Part shown: positions 31,296 to 39,775 of the stretch, in pieces
Numbering within the stretch: position 1 is the first letter of the stretch
Layout of the letters: each line of letters opens with the position of its first letter
Assembly (NCBI GenBank): GCA_963720785.1
Contig: CAVRGQ010000003.1
Location: 1-64,000 of the forward strand
DNA from: CAVRGQ01 sp963720785
GTDB taxonomy: Bacteria > Actinomycetota > Acidimicrobiia > IMCC26256 > DASPTH01
DNA: 64,000 nucleotides
Direction of reading: 5' to 3'
Notes under the pieces: generated by a model
The model's input: only the letters and a program-made list of their open reading frames with translations
The model's database searches: none
Told to the model about the DNA's origin: nothing
Position numbers and translations under genes: made by a program

Positions 31296-32239
31296 CCGAC
31301 GACCACGAAACCCCCGAGCCCGAGATCGAGATCGAGTCGATCGCGGTGGAGAAGGTGCCGGTGGCCGAGAGCGTGGAGGCGCTCGACGCGCCGGATGATG
31401 GTTCGGAGGATGACGACGCGGCCGAGACCGACGCCGGCGACGACGACGACACGAGCGGGTTCGGCGACGCCGACCGCGAGCGCGACGCGAAGCGCGCGAT
31501 CGAGGCCGTGGTGTTGGCGACGATCGAACCGGTCGAGGCACGCATGCTCGCCCAACTCGTGGAGATCCCCGTCGCGACGGTGGAGCGGCTCTGCGCCGAG
31601 CTCGCCGCCGAGTACGAGGAGCAGGGGCGCGGCTTCGTGCTCGCCGAGGTCGCCGGCGGATACCGCTACCAGACCCATCCCGACCTCGGCCCCTACGTCG
31701 AGCGCTTCGTGCTCGAGGGCCAGCACGCACGCCTGTCGGCGCCCGCACTCGAGACGCTGGCGATCATCGCCTACAAGCAGCCGATCTCGCGCGGCCAGAT
31801 GTCGGCCATCCGCGGCGTGAGCGTCGAGGCCACCCTCAATACGCTTCTGCAGCGCGGCTACGTCATGGAGGTCGGGCGCGACCCCGGCCCCGGCGCCGCG
31901 GTGCTCTACGGCACCACCCGCACCTTCCTCGAGCGCCTCGGCATGTCGTCCCTCGACGACCTCCCGCCGCTCGGTGACTTCGTCCCCGACCCGTCGGTCG
32001 TCGAAGCGCTCGAGCGCGGTCTGCGCATCACCGCCGCTGATGCCTCCTCCGATGCGGAACCGTCCGGGTCCGCGGCTGGAGACGCAGAGGTGGTCGCAGA
32101 CGCCGACGAAGACGCGACCGACGCCGTGGACCGGTCGACCGAGTCGGCGGATCCCGCGGATCCCGCGGATCCCGCGGATCCCGTGGAGGCCGAAGCCGAG
32201 GCGCTCCTCGCCGACGACCCGTCGGGCCCCCTCGATTGA
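31292..32239 (+). CDS. scpB: segregation and condensation protein ScpB
   Basis: 315 residues; the kite protein partner of ScpA. The core (residues about 65–225) is a double winged helix: AIEAVVLATIEPVEARMLAQ, RGFVLAEVAGGYRYQT, ALETLAIIAYKQPISRGQ and IRGVSVEATLNTLLQRGYV are diagnostic. An acidic N-terminal arm and an acidic C-terminal tail containing four Ala-Asp-Pro repeats (9-bp ggatcccgc repeats near 32150–32185) flank it, making the protein longer than usual. Confidence 0.93.
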   Translation: MTDDHETPEPEIEIESIAVEKVPVAESVEALDAPDDGSEDDDAAETDAGDDDDTSGFGDADRERDAKRAIEAVVLATIEPVEARMLAQLVEIPVATVERLCAELAAEYEEQGRGFVLAEVAGGYRYQTHPDLGPYVERFVLEGQHARLSAPALETLAIIAYKQPISRGQMSAIRGVSVEATLNTLLQRGYVMEVGRDPGPGAAVLYGTTRTFLERLGMSSLDDLPPLGDFVPDPSVVEALERGLRITAADASSDAEPSGSAAGDAEVVADADEDATDAVDRSTESADPADPADPADPVEAEAEALLADDPSGPLD

Positions 32240-32252
32240 GGGCTTCCCCCAC

Positions 32253-33066
32253 ATGACCGAGACCGACGGCGAACGACTGCAGAAGGTCCTCGCGCGCGGG
32301 TCTCGGGTCGCGGCGGGTCTGCGAGGACCTCATCGCCGACGAGCGCGTCTCCGTCAACGGTGAGGTCGCGGTGCTCGGCCGGCGCGTCGACGCCGAGCAC
32401 GACCGCATCGAGGTCGATGGCGTGCGCGTGCTCGCCACCGACGACTTCGTGCACTACCTGCTCAACAAGCCGCCGGGCACCGTCACCACCGCGTCCGACC
32501 CGCAGGGCCGGCCCACCGTGGTGCAGCTCGTGCCCGCGGAGCCGCGCGTGTTCCCCGTCGGCCGCCTCGATCTCGACACCGAGGGCCTGCTGTTGCTCAC
32601 CAACGACGGCGAGCTCACCCAGTTGCTGACCCACCCGAGCCACGGTGTGGTGAAGACCTACCTCGCCGAGGTGGAGGGCGAGCCCACGCCGGGCACGCTG
32701 CGCACGTTCCGCGAGGGCGTGGAGCTCGACGACGGCATCACTGCGCCGGCGAAGGTCACGCTCGTGCAGCAGCGCGGCGGCACTGCGGCGGTGGAGATCG
32801 GGATCCACGAGGGCCGCAACCGCCAGGTGCGGCGCATGTTCGAGGCGGTCGGTCATCCCGTGCGCCGGCTGGTGCGCGTGCGCATCGGCCCGCTCGCCGA
32901 CCGCTCGCTCTCGCCGGGGGAGTGGCGGTCGTTGACGGCGGCCGAGGTGCGTACGCTCTACGCCGCCGCCCAGGAGAGCGGGGCGGGGATCGAGGCGGGG
33001 ATCGAGGCCGAGCGCGGCGCGGATGGCGCCGGAACGGACCCCGAGAGCGGCGAAGGGCCCGGCTAA
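32253..33066 (+). CDS. rluB: 23S rRNA pseudouridine synthase, RluB/RsuA type (one frame break)
   Basis: About 270 residues when reconstructed. An N-terminal S4 domain (GERLQKVLAR, then after repair SRRVCEDLIADERV) precedes the pseudouridine synthase domain. The catalytic Asp lies in VFPVGRLDLDTEGLLLLTNDGEL. TYLAEVEG and GRNRQVRRMFEAVGHPV are conserved. Frame is lost at 32291–32300, where the gene reads gcgcgcggg but family sequence expects one more GC. A long Glu/Gly/Ala tail ends the protein. In actinobacteria rluB usually follows scpB, as here. Confidence 0.9.
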
Positions 33067-33077
33067 CCTCCCTCGGC
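33064..33077 (+). promoter_or_regulatory. -10 box TAACCT upstream of aroH
   Basis: TAACCT at 33064–33069, overlapping the rluB stop, ends 8 nt before GTG 33078. Probable leaderless start for the aromatic operon, though readthrough from rluB is also possible. Confidence 0.45.
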
Positions 33078-33449
33078 GTGAGACTGCAGGCGCTGCGCGG
33101 CGCCACCACCTGCACCGAGGACTCGAAGGCCGAGATCGACGCCAAGACGGCGCATCTCGTGCAGGAGATCTTCACCCGCAACGACCTCGCGGTCGACGAC
33201 GTCGTGAGCATCATCTTCACCACCACTCCCGACCTCACTGCCGAGTTCCCGGCCCGCGCGGCGCGCGTCGCGCTCGGCCTCGACGGTGTCGCGCTGCTCG
33301 GCACGCAGGAGCAGGACGTGCCCCACGGCCCCAAGCGCTGCATCCGGGTGCTGGTGCACTGCTACAGCGACCGGCCGCGTGAGGAGCTGCGTCATGTGTT
33401 CCTCGAAGAGGCGGCGTCGTTGCGCGCCGACCTCGCCGACCCCGCGTAG
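33078..33449 (+). CDS. aroH: chorismate mutase, AroH type
   Basis: 123 residues, the monofunctional trimeric AroH class converting chorismate to prephenate. RLQALRGATTCTEDSKAEI opens the protein with the conserved RGA Arg. VSIIFTTTPDLTAEFPARAAR and LLGTQEQDVPHGPKRCIRVL match the active-site strands. Prephenate dehydrogenase follows 9 bp later, so product and next enzyme are co-encoded. Confidence 0.93.
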   Translation: MRLQALRGATTCTEDSKAEIDAKTAHLVQEIFTRNDLAVDDVVSIIFTTTPDLTAEFPARAARVALGLDGVALLGTQEQDVPHGPKRCIRVLVHCYSDRPREELRHVFLEEAASLRADLADPA

Positions 33450-33458
33450 GCGCGCGAG

Positions 33459-34556
33459 ATGGCTGCACCGCGCGTCGTCGCGCTGCTGGGGACCGGCCTC
33501 ATCGGTGGTTCCGTGGGTATGGCGTTGCGCGGGCGCGGCGCCGAGGTGCGCGGCTACGACCGCGACACCGACCGCGTCGTGCGGGCCAAGGAGTTGGGCG
33601 CGGTCGACCTCGTCGCCGCGAGCGTCGCCGACGCGGTGCGCGGCGCGGACCTCACCGTCGTCGCGGTGCCCGTCGGGTTCGTCGCCGACGTCGTGGTCGA
33701 GGCACTCGACGCCGGCGCAGGTCTGGTCACCGATGTCGGCTCGGTGAAGGGCCCGGTGGTCGCCGCGGTGGAGGCGGCGCGCCCGCAGTCCGCCGGCCGG
33801 TACGTGGGCGGTCACCCGATGGCCGGCTCGGAGCAGGAGGGCCTCGCCGGTGCGAGCGCCGACATGTTCCAGGGCGCCACGTGGGTGCTCACGCCCACCG
33901 CGGCCACCGATCCGCAGGCGTTCGCGGCGGTGCGCGGCTGGGTCAGCGACCTGGGTGCCGAGGCGCTGTCGGTCGCGCCCGGGGTGCACGACACGATCGT
34001 CGCGGTGGTGAGTCACGTGCCGCAGCTCGCGGCATCCACGCTCATGAACGTGGCCGACGCCGCGAGTGACCAGCACGCGGTGCTGTTGCGGCTCGCCGCC
34101 GGTGGCTTCCGCGACATGACACGCATCGCGTCGGGGCACCCCGCGATCTGGCCCGACATCTGCCTCGCCAATCGCGAGGCCATCGTCGACACCCTCGACG
34201 ACCTGCTCGAGGAGTTGGCGCGCGTGCGGGCGATCGTCGCCGGCGCCGAGCGCGACTCGCTGCTCGAGCTGCTCGAGTCCGCCCGTTCGGCGCGGCGCAA
34301 CCTGCCCGTGGGGATCCCGCTCGACGAGACGCTGGTGGAGCTGCGCATCCCGGTGCCCGACCGCGAGGGGGTGATCGCCGAGGTCACCACCCTCGCCGCG
34401 AGCCTCGGGGTGAACATCCGCGACTTCGAGATCGCGCACTCGCTCGAGGGCCGCGCCGGTGTGTTGGTGCTCGTGGTGCCCGAGCTCGGGCTCGACCGCT
34501 ACGAGGCCGCGCTGCGCGAGCACGGCTACCACGTCGCGAGGAACGAGCTCGGATGA
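33459..34556 (+). CDS. tyrA: prephenate dehydrogenase with C-terminal ACT domain
   Basis: 365 residues; oxidises prephenate to 4-hydroxyphenylpyruvate for tyrosine. Rossmann motif GTGLIGGSVGMAL is near residue 11. TDVGSVKG and GGHPMAGSEQEG are family hallmarks, with the catalytic His in the latter. From about residue 290 an ACT domain (LRIPVPDREGVIAEVTTLA, then VNIRDFEI) suggests feedback control by tyrosine. ATGA overlap with aroA. Confidence 0.93.
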   Translation: MAAPRVVALLGTGLIGGSVGMALRGRGAEVRGYDRDTDRVVRAKELGAVDLVAASVADAVRGADLTVVAVPVGFVADVVVEALDAGAGLVTDVGSVKGPVVAAVEAARPQSAGRYVGGHPMAGSEQEGLAGASADMFQGATWVLTPTAATDPQAFAAVRGWVSDLGAEALSVAPGVHDTIVAVVSHVPQLAASTLMNVADAASDQHAVLLRLAAGGFRDMTRIASGHPAIWPDICLANREAIVDTLDDLLEELARVRAIVAGAERDSLLELLESARSARRNLPVGIPLDETLVELRIPVPDREGVIAEVTTLAASLGVNIRDFEIAHSLEGRAGVLVLVVPELGLDRYEAALREHGYHVARNELG

Positions 34557-35875
34557 GCATCCCCACCGATCTCGTGTTGGGTGGCCCGCGCCCGCTGCGC
34601 GGCACGTTGCGCGTACCGGGCGACAAGGGCATCTCCCACCGCGCGCTGTTGTTCGCGGCGATGGCCGACGGCGAGTCGCGTGTCACCGGGCTCGCCGGCG
34701 GCGACGACGTCCGCCGTACCCGGCGCGCGCTGGAGTCGCTCGGGGTGCAGCTCGCGGTCGACGGCGGCACCGGCGCGGTGACGGTCGTCGGGCACGGCAT
34801 CGAGTCGTTCATCGAGCCGGGCGACGTCGTCGACTGCGGCAACTCGGGCACGAGCATCCGCCTGCTCACCGGGCTGTTGTCGGGGCGGCCCTTCCTGACC
34901 GTCCTCACCGGCGACGCCTCGCTGGTCACGCGCCCGATGCGCCGGGTGGTCGAGCCGCTGCGCGCGATGGGCGCGCACATCGACGGCCGGTCCGACGGCG
35001 CGCTCGCGCCCCTCGCGGTGCGCGGCGGCGGGCTCACCGGCACCGCGCACGCCCTCGCCGTCGCCAGCGCGCAGGTGAAGACCGCCATCCTGCTCGCGGG
35101 CCTGCAGGCCGACGGCATCACCACCGTCACCGAGCCCGCGCCGAGTCGTGACCACACCGAGCGGATGCTCGCCGCGCTGGGCGCGCCGATCGCCCGGCTC
35201 GACGAGCGTGCAGTGCAGGTCACCCGCGGCGCGCCGGCGCCGTTCACCCTGCACGTACCCGGCGACCCGTCGTCGGCGGCGTTCTGGGCGGTGGCCGCGG
35301 CGATCACGCCCGGCTCCGAGCTCACCATCGACGGCGTCGACCTCAACCCCACCCGCATCGCCTTCGTCGACGTGCTGGCGCGCATGGGCGCCGCGGTCAC
35401 CATCGAGCACACCGGCGACGAGCTGGGGGAGCCGGTCGGTTCGCTGCACGTGCGCCACGGCATGTTGCGCGCCACCACGATCGAGGGCGCCGAGATCCCG
35501 TGGCTCATCGACGAGGTCCCGGTGCTCGCGGTCGCGGCGGCGTTCGCCGAGGGGGTCACCGAGATCCGTGACGCCGCCGAGCTGCGGGTGAAGGAGAGCG
35601 ACCGCATCGCCACCGTCGCCGGGATGCTCGGCGCGATGGGCATCGGCGTGGAAACGAGCGCCGACGGCCTCTCCGTGCGCGGCGGGCGGCCCGCGCCGGC
35701 CCGCTTCGAGAGCCACGGTGACCACCGCATCGCCATGGCGGCCGCGGTCGCGGCCAACGCCCTGGAAGGGGAGTCGACCGTCGTGGACTGGGGCTCGACC
35801 GCCACCAGCTACCCCGAGTTCGGCGACGACCTCGCCCGCCTCACCGACGACGACACGCACAGGACTGGTGCATGA
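34553..35875 (+). CDS. aroA: 3-phosphoshikimate 1-carboxyvinyltransferase (EPSP synthase)
   Basis: 440 residues; sixth step of the shikimate pathway. VPGDKGISHRALLFAAMA near residue 22 carries the phosphate-binding Lys/Ser-region, with Gly replacing the common first Ser. GNSGTSIRLLTGLL is the PEP/glyphosate loop, VASAQVKTAILLAGL the second-domain signature, and RVKESDRI the late catalytic Lys/Glu segment. Coupled to tyrA upstream and cmk downstream by 4-bp overlaps. Confidence 0.95.
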   Translation: MSIPTDLVLGGPRPLRGTLRVPGDKGISHRALLFAAMADGESRVTGLAGGDDVRRTRRALESLGVQLAVDGGTGAVTVVGHGIESFIEPGDVVDCGNSGTSIRLLTGLLSGRPFLTVLTGDASLVTRPMRRVVEPLRAMGAHIDGRSDGALAPLAVRGGGLTGTAHALAVASAQVKTAILLAGLQADGITTVTEPAPSRDHTERMLAALGAPIARLDERAVQVTRGAPAPFTLHVPGDPSSAAFWAVAAAITPGSELTIDGVDLNPTRIAFVDVLARMGAAVTIEHTGDELGEPVGSLHVRHGMLRATTIEGAEIPWLIDEVPVLAVAAAFAEGVTEIRDAAELRVKESDRIATVAGMLGAMGIGVETSADGLSVRGGRPAPARFESHGDHRIAMAAAVAANALEGESTVVDWGSTATSYPEFGDDLARLTDDDTHRTGA

Positions 35876-36537
35876 CCGCGCGGATCATCGCCATCGACGG
35901 CCCCGCGGGATCGGGCAAGTCCACCGTGGCGCGCGGCGTCGCGGCTGCGCTCGGTGTGCCCACCCTCGACACCGGCGCGATGTACCGGGCAGTCACCCTC
36001 GCGGCGTTGGAGTCCGGCATCGACTTCGCCGACGGCGACGCGGTGGCCGCGGTGGCGCGGGCGGCCGACATCGTGCAGGAGCAGGGCGGCGTGCTGCTCG
36101 GCGGCCGCGATGTCTCCACCGAGATCCGCGGGCCCGAGGTCACCGGTGCGGTGTCGCAGGTGTCCGCGCACCCGGCGGTGCGCGTGGTGCTCGTCGAACG
36201 GCAGCGCGCCTGGGTGGCCGACCACAACGGCGGCGTGCTCGAAGGCCGCGATATCGGCACCGTGGTGCTCGCCGACGCGCCGCTCAAGGTGTTCCTGACG
36301 GCGCGCGACGACGTGCGCGCCGCCCGCCGGCAGAAGGACGAAGCCGCCGCGGCGCGTGCCGTCGCGGTCGAGCGGGTGCGCGACGCACTCAACGACCGCG
36401 ACACCGCCGACGCGACGCTCGGCCGGGCAACCCGTCCGGAAGACGCCGCGGCCGACGCGCTCGTGCTCGACACCAGCGACATGACGGCCCAGGAGGTCAT
36501 CGACGTGATCGTCGCCGAGGCGAGGAACCGCGCGTGA
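35872..36537 (+). CDS. cmk: cytidylate kinase
   Basis: 221 residues; phosphorylates CMP and dCMP. P-loop GPAGSGKSTVARG lies at about residues 8–20, followed by LDTGAMYRAVTLAAL and EGRDIGTVVLADAPLKVFLTA, which hold the CMP-binding and lid residues. Normal length. GTG of the acyltransferase overlaps its stop. In M. tuberculosis cmk immediately precedes der; here plsC, ispH and a DUF512 gene intervene. Confidence 0.95.
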   Translation: MTARIIAIDGPAGSGKSTVARGVAAALGVPTLDTGAMYRAVTLAALESGIDFADGDAVAAVARAADIVQEQGGVLLGGRDVSTEIRGPEVTGAVSQVSAHPAVRVVLVERQRAWVADHNGGVLEGRDIGTVVLADAPLKVFLTARDDVRAARRQKDEAAAARAVAVERVRDALNDRDTADATLGRATRPEDAAADALVLDTSDMTAQEVIDVIVAEARNRA

Positions 36538-37160
36538 CCTTCTACCGATTCGCCCGCGCGGTCGTGCTCAGCGTGTTCAAGGTGATCTTCCGGGTGCGGG
36601 TCGTGGGGATGGAGAACGTCCCGGCGTCCGGCGTGTTCATCGTGGCGCCGTCGCACCGCTCGAACCTCGACGTGCCCTTCGCGGCGTTCGTCACGAAGCG
36701 CGACATCCGGTTCCTCGCCAAGCAGGAGCTGTTCACGCCGGGCTTCGGCGAGAAGTTCTTCAACTGGCTCGGCGCGATCCCCGTGGAGCGGGGGACTGCC
36801 GACCGCGGCGCGATGCGCGCGATCGAAGAGGCGCTGGTGGGGGGATCGCTCGTCGGGCTGTTCCCGGAGGGCACCCGCAAGCGCGGTCCCGAGATCGCGG
36901 ATCTCTTCGACGGTACGGCGTACCTGGCGGTGAAGCTCGGGGTGCCGATCCTGCCGGTGGGCATCGGTGGCAGCGAGGCCATCCTCGCCAAGGGCAAGAA
37001 GATCCCGCGACTGCACCGGGTGGTGGTGTCGGTGGGCACACCGATCGTGCCGCCCGTGCTGGAGGGCCGCACCAAGCGAGCCGCCGCGGGCCGGCTCACC
37101 GAGGAGCTCCACGCCGAGCTCCAGCGCGTCTTCACCGACGCGGAGCGCCTCGCCCGTTAG
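36534..37160 (+). CDS. 1-acyl-sn-glycerol-3-phosphate acyltransferase (PlsC-like)
   Basis: 208 residues. HRSNLD is the catalytic HxxxxD motif (near residue 41), followed by FFNWLGAIPVERG and the substrate-binding FPEGTRKRGP. An N-terminal hydrophobic helix should anchor it at the membrane, where it makes phosphatidic acid. GTG overlaps the cmk stop. Its TAG stop overlaps the TAA stop of the converging ispH by 2 bp, leaving no room for a terminator. Confidence 0.92.
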   Translation: MTFYRFARAVVLSVFKVIFRVRVVGMENVPASGVFIVAPSHRSNLDVPFAAFVTKRDIRFLAKQELFTPGFGEKFFNWLGAIPVERGTADRGAMRAIEEALVGGSLVGLFPEGTRKRGPEIADLFDGTAYLAVKLGVPILPVGIGGSEAILAKGKKIPRLHRVVVSVGTPIVPPVLEGRTKRAAAGRLTEELHAELQRVFTDAERLAR

Positions 37161-38221
37161 CTGAGCGGCTGACCCGCGAGCACGGTCGACGCGTCGAGGC
37201 GCCGGTCGTCGGTGAACGCGCCCTGCGGCGTGGCCGGCAACGCACCGCCGAACACGATCGGCGCGACGGTGTCGAGCGCGCCCATCAATTCGCGCAGCTC
37301 ACGCGGTGGCGGGAAGTACTCGTCCTCGTCGGTGACGTGCACCGGCACGACACCCTGCGTGGGGGAGAGCCGCGCGATCACGGCCTGCACGAGGTCCTCG
37401 GGCGCGCTCGCGCCGGCGGTGACGCCGACGACCTTCGCGTCGCCGAGCGCGTCGTCGGCGATCTCCTCGGGCCCGTCGACGCGCAGCACGACGGGGCAGC
37501 CCGCCGCCTTCGCCACCTTGGCGAGCGCGAGCGTGTTCGAGGAGTTGGCGCTGCCGATCACCACGATCGCGTCGGCCTCCGCCGCGATCGCCTGCAGCGC
37601 GGCCTGACGGTTGGTGGTGGCGAAGCAGAGGTCGCCGCGCGCCGCGGTCCACAACTCGGGGTACTCGCCCTGGGCGCGGTCCATGATCCCCTCCCAGTCG
37701 TGCATCGAGAGGGTGGTCTGCGCGAGCAGCGCGACCTTGGTGGGGTCGGCAACGGTGGGGAGCACGCGCTCGAGGTCGTGGTCGTCCTCCACCAGACGGA
37801 TCGCGTCGGGTGCCACCGCGAGCGTGCCCGACGCCTCGTCGTGGCCGCGGTGGCCCACGTAGAGAATCGTGAAGCCCTTGCCCGCGCGCACCTTGGCCTC
37901 GTGGTGCACCTTCGTGACCAGCGGGCACACCGCGTCGACCACGAATCGGCCCTCGTCACGTGCCGCGGCCACGACCTCGGGGGCCGAGCCGTGGGCGGAG
38001 AGCATCAGCGGCGCGCCGGCGGGCACCTCGTGCACGTCGTCGACGAACACCACGCCGAGATCCCGGAAGCGGTCGACCACGAGCCGGTTGTGGACGATCT
38101 CGTGGTAGCAGTACACCGGCGGCTCGAACACCCGGATCATCCACGAGAGGGCCTTGATCGCCATCTCCACCCCCGCGCAGAACCCCCGCGGCTGGGCGAG
38201 CAGCACCTTCTCGACGGCCAT
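37157..38221 (-). CDS. ispH: 4-hydroxy-3-methylbut-2-enyl diphosphate reductase
   Basis: 354 residues; last step of the MEP isoprenoid pathway, giving IPP and DMAPP. The three iron–sulfur cysteines are visible: RGFCAGV (Cys15), VDAVCPLVTKVH and LCFATTNRQAA. CYHEIVHN supplies the active-site His. The C-terminal half has IGSANSSNTLALAK. Only minus-strand gene between 30.3 and 48 kb. Preceded by a leaderless-type promoter and a large inverted repeat. Confidence 0.96.
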   Translation of the reverse strand: MAVEKVLLAQPRGFCAGVEMAIKALSWMIRVFEPPVYCYHEIVHNRLVVDRFRDLGVVFVDDVHEVPAGAPLMLSAHGSAPEVVAAARDEGRFVVDAVCPLVTKVHHEAKVRAGKGFTILYVGHRGHDEASGTLAVAPDAIRLVEDDHDLERVLPTVADPTKVALLAQTTLSMHDWEGIMDRAQGEYPELWTAARGDLCFATTNRQAALQAIAAEADAIVVIGSANSSNTLALAKVAKAAGCPVVLRVDGPEEIADDALGDAKVVGVTAGASAPEDLVQAVIARLSPTQGVVPVHVTDEDEYFPPPRELRELMGALDTVAPIVFGGALPATPQGAFTDDRRLDASTVLAGQPLS

Positions 38222-38233
38222 CCCCCCATGCTA
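38222..38233 (-). promoter_or_regulatory. -10 box TAGCAT of a leaderless ispH transcript
   Basis: On the minus strand TAGCAT (38233–38228) is followed by six G and then the ispH ATG. Confidence 0.55.
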
Positions 38234-38262
38234 CGGGCCGCCTCGTCACCACCCACCCCACC

Positions 38263-38311
38263 GAACCGGCGTCAGTTCCTGCCCACTATGGGCTCGGATT
38301 GACGCCGGTTC
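38263..38311 (+). repeat. nested inverted repeat in the ispH/DUF512 divergent region
   Basis: GAACCGGCGTCA (38263–38274) pairs with TGACGCCGGTTC (38300–38311), 12 bp perfect. Inside lies a second hairpin GCCC-actat-GGGC (38281–38293). The position between two divergent promoters suits an operator or a dual terminator; arms share TGACGCC with the element at 28487–28533. Confidence 0.7.
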
Positions 38312-38356
38312 GTGCTCCTGGGGCCGGAGCGGGGAAGGAATGGGGCCGTCAGGCCG

Positions 38357-38368
38357 TAGAATGGAGGG
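38357..38368 (+). promoter_or_regulatory. -10 box TAGAAT before the DUF512 gene
   Basis: TAGAAT at 38357–38362 is followed by GGAGGG and ATG 38369. The six bases could be read either as leaderless spacing or as a Shine-Dalgarno; they are too few to be both. Confidence 0.5.
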
Positions 38369-39775
38369 ATGCCGACCGCCCGAGTGGTGGCGGTCGCGCC
38401 CGGCTCACCGGCGGATGCCGCAGGGCTGCTCCCCGGAGACGAGCTCCTCACGCTCAACGGCGAGACGGTGCGCGACGTCATCCGGTACCAGATCCAGGCC
38501 GATGAGCCCCGCGTGGAGCTCGAGCTCCGCCGCGGCGGGCTCGAGCGACTCGTCGTGATCGACAAGGCCGCGGGCGCGTCGCTGGGGCTCGATCTCGAGA
38601 GCGCGGTGTTCGACCGCGTCCGTACCTGCGACAACCACTGCCCGTTTTGCTTCATCCACCAGCTCCCGCCGGGGATGCGCAAGAGCCTCTCGCTCAAAGA
38701 CGACGACTACCGCCTGTCGTTCCTCTACGGGAACTTCACCACGCTGACCCGCTTCACCGAGGCCGATCTCGAACGGGTGATCACCGAGCAGCTCAGCCCG
38801 CTCTACGTGAGCATCCACGCCACCGACCCCGACGTCCGCACCACGCTGTTGCGCAACCGCCGCGGCGCCACCAGCCTGCGCTGGCTCTCCGCCATCCTCG
38901 ACGAGGGCATCGAGGTGCACGGCCAGGTGGTCGTGTGCCCGGGCATCAACGACGGCGACGTCCTCGACGACACGCTGCTCGGCGTGCTCGACCGCTTCCC
39001 GCAGCTCGCGACGGTCGGCGTGGTGCCGCTCGGCGTGAGCGACCACACCACCGAGGCCGAGATGCGCCCGCACACGCTCGCCGAGGCCGAGCGCGTCGTC
39101 GACCTCGTGGAGGAGTGGCAGGAACGCTTCCTCGCGGTGCTCGGCCGTCGCCTCGTGTACGCCGCCGACGAGTACTACCTGCTCACCGGCCGCCCGTTCC
39201 CCGCGCTCGACGCGTACGACGGTCTCTCGCAGCACGAGAACGGCATCGGCATGGCCGCGGAGTTCACCGCCGAGGTGCACGCCGCCGCGCGCGGTGAGCA
39301 GGTCGACGTGCAGGGCACCCGCACCGGCTTCTTCGCCTGGGTCGACGGCGCCCCCGCCGAGGGCTACCGAGCGCCGCGGACCTCCTCTGATTGCAGCACC
39401 TCCGGTGCTGCGCCGGAGACGCCGGTGCACTTCCGTGCACCTCGACGTGGGATCACCATCTTGACGGGGGAGTACGGCGCTCAGGTGCTGGGGCCGCTCG
39501 TCGCCGACCTGGAATCGGTGGCGGGCCTTCTCGTGGAGGTGCGCCCGGTGTCCAACCGCTTCTTCGGCGGCAACATCGCCGTCACCGGGCTGCTCACCGG
39601 CGCCGACCTCGTCGCCGAGTTGCAGGACGCGCCCACCGACCGTCGCTACCTCCTCCCCGACGTCACCCTCTCGAACGGCCGGTTCCTCGACGGCCTCACG
39701 CCCGCCGACCTGCCGCGCCCGGTCGAGTTCGTGGCCACCGACGGCGCGTCACTCGTGGAAGCCCTGAGATCATGA
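38369..39775 (+). CDS. DUF512 family PDZ/radical-SAM-like iron–sulfur protein
   Basis: 468 residues. An N-terminal PDZ-like domain (APGSPADAAGLLPGDELLTLNG) is followed near residue 90 by CDNHCPFCFIHQLP, a CxxxCxxC cluster motif like that of radical SAM enzymes. A TIM-barrel-like region (LYVSIHATDPDVR, VHGQVVVCPGINDG) and the DUF512 C-terminal domain follow. The family is widespread but its reaction is not known to me. A Ser/Thr/Ala-rich insertion near residue 340 looks like a poorly conserved linker. It is coupled to the GTPase gene der (ATGA overlap); position next to der recurs in other phyla. Confidence 0.85.
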   Translation: MPTARVVAVAPGSPADAAGLLPGDELLTLNGETVRDVIRYQIQADEPRVELELRRGGLERLVVIDKAAGASLGLDLESAVFDRVRTCDNHCPFCFIHQLPPGMRKSLSLKDDDYRLSFLYGNFTTLTRFTEADLERVITEQLSPLYVSIHATDPDVRTTLLRNRRGATSLRWLSAILDEGIEVHGQVVVCPGINDGDVLDDTLLGVLDRFPQLATVGVVPLGVSDHTTEAEMRPHTLAEAERVVDLVEEWQERFLAVLGRRLVYAADEYYLLTGRPFPALDAYDGLSQHENGIGMAAEFTAEVHAAARGEQVDVQGTRTGFFAWVDGAPAEGYRAPRTSSDCSTSGAAPETPVHFRAPRRGITILTGEYGAQVLGPLVADLESVAGLLVEVRPVSNRFFGGNIAVTGLLTGADLVAELQDAPTDRRYLLPDVTLSNGRFLDGLTPADLPRPVEFVATDGASLVEALRS

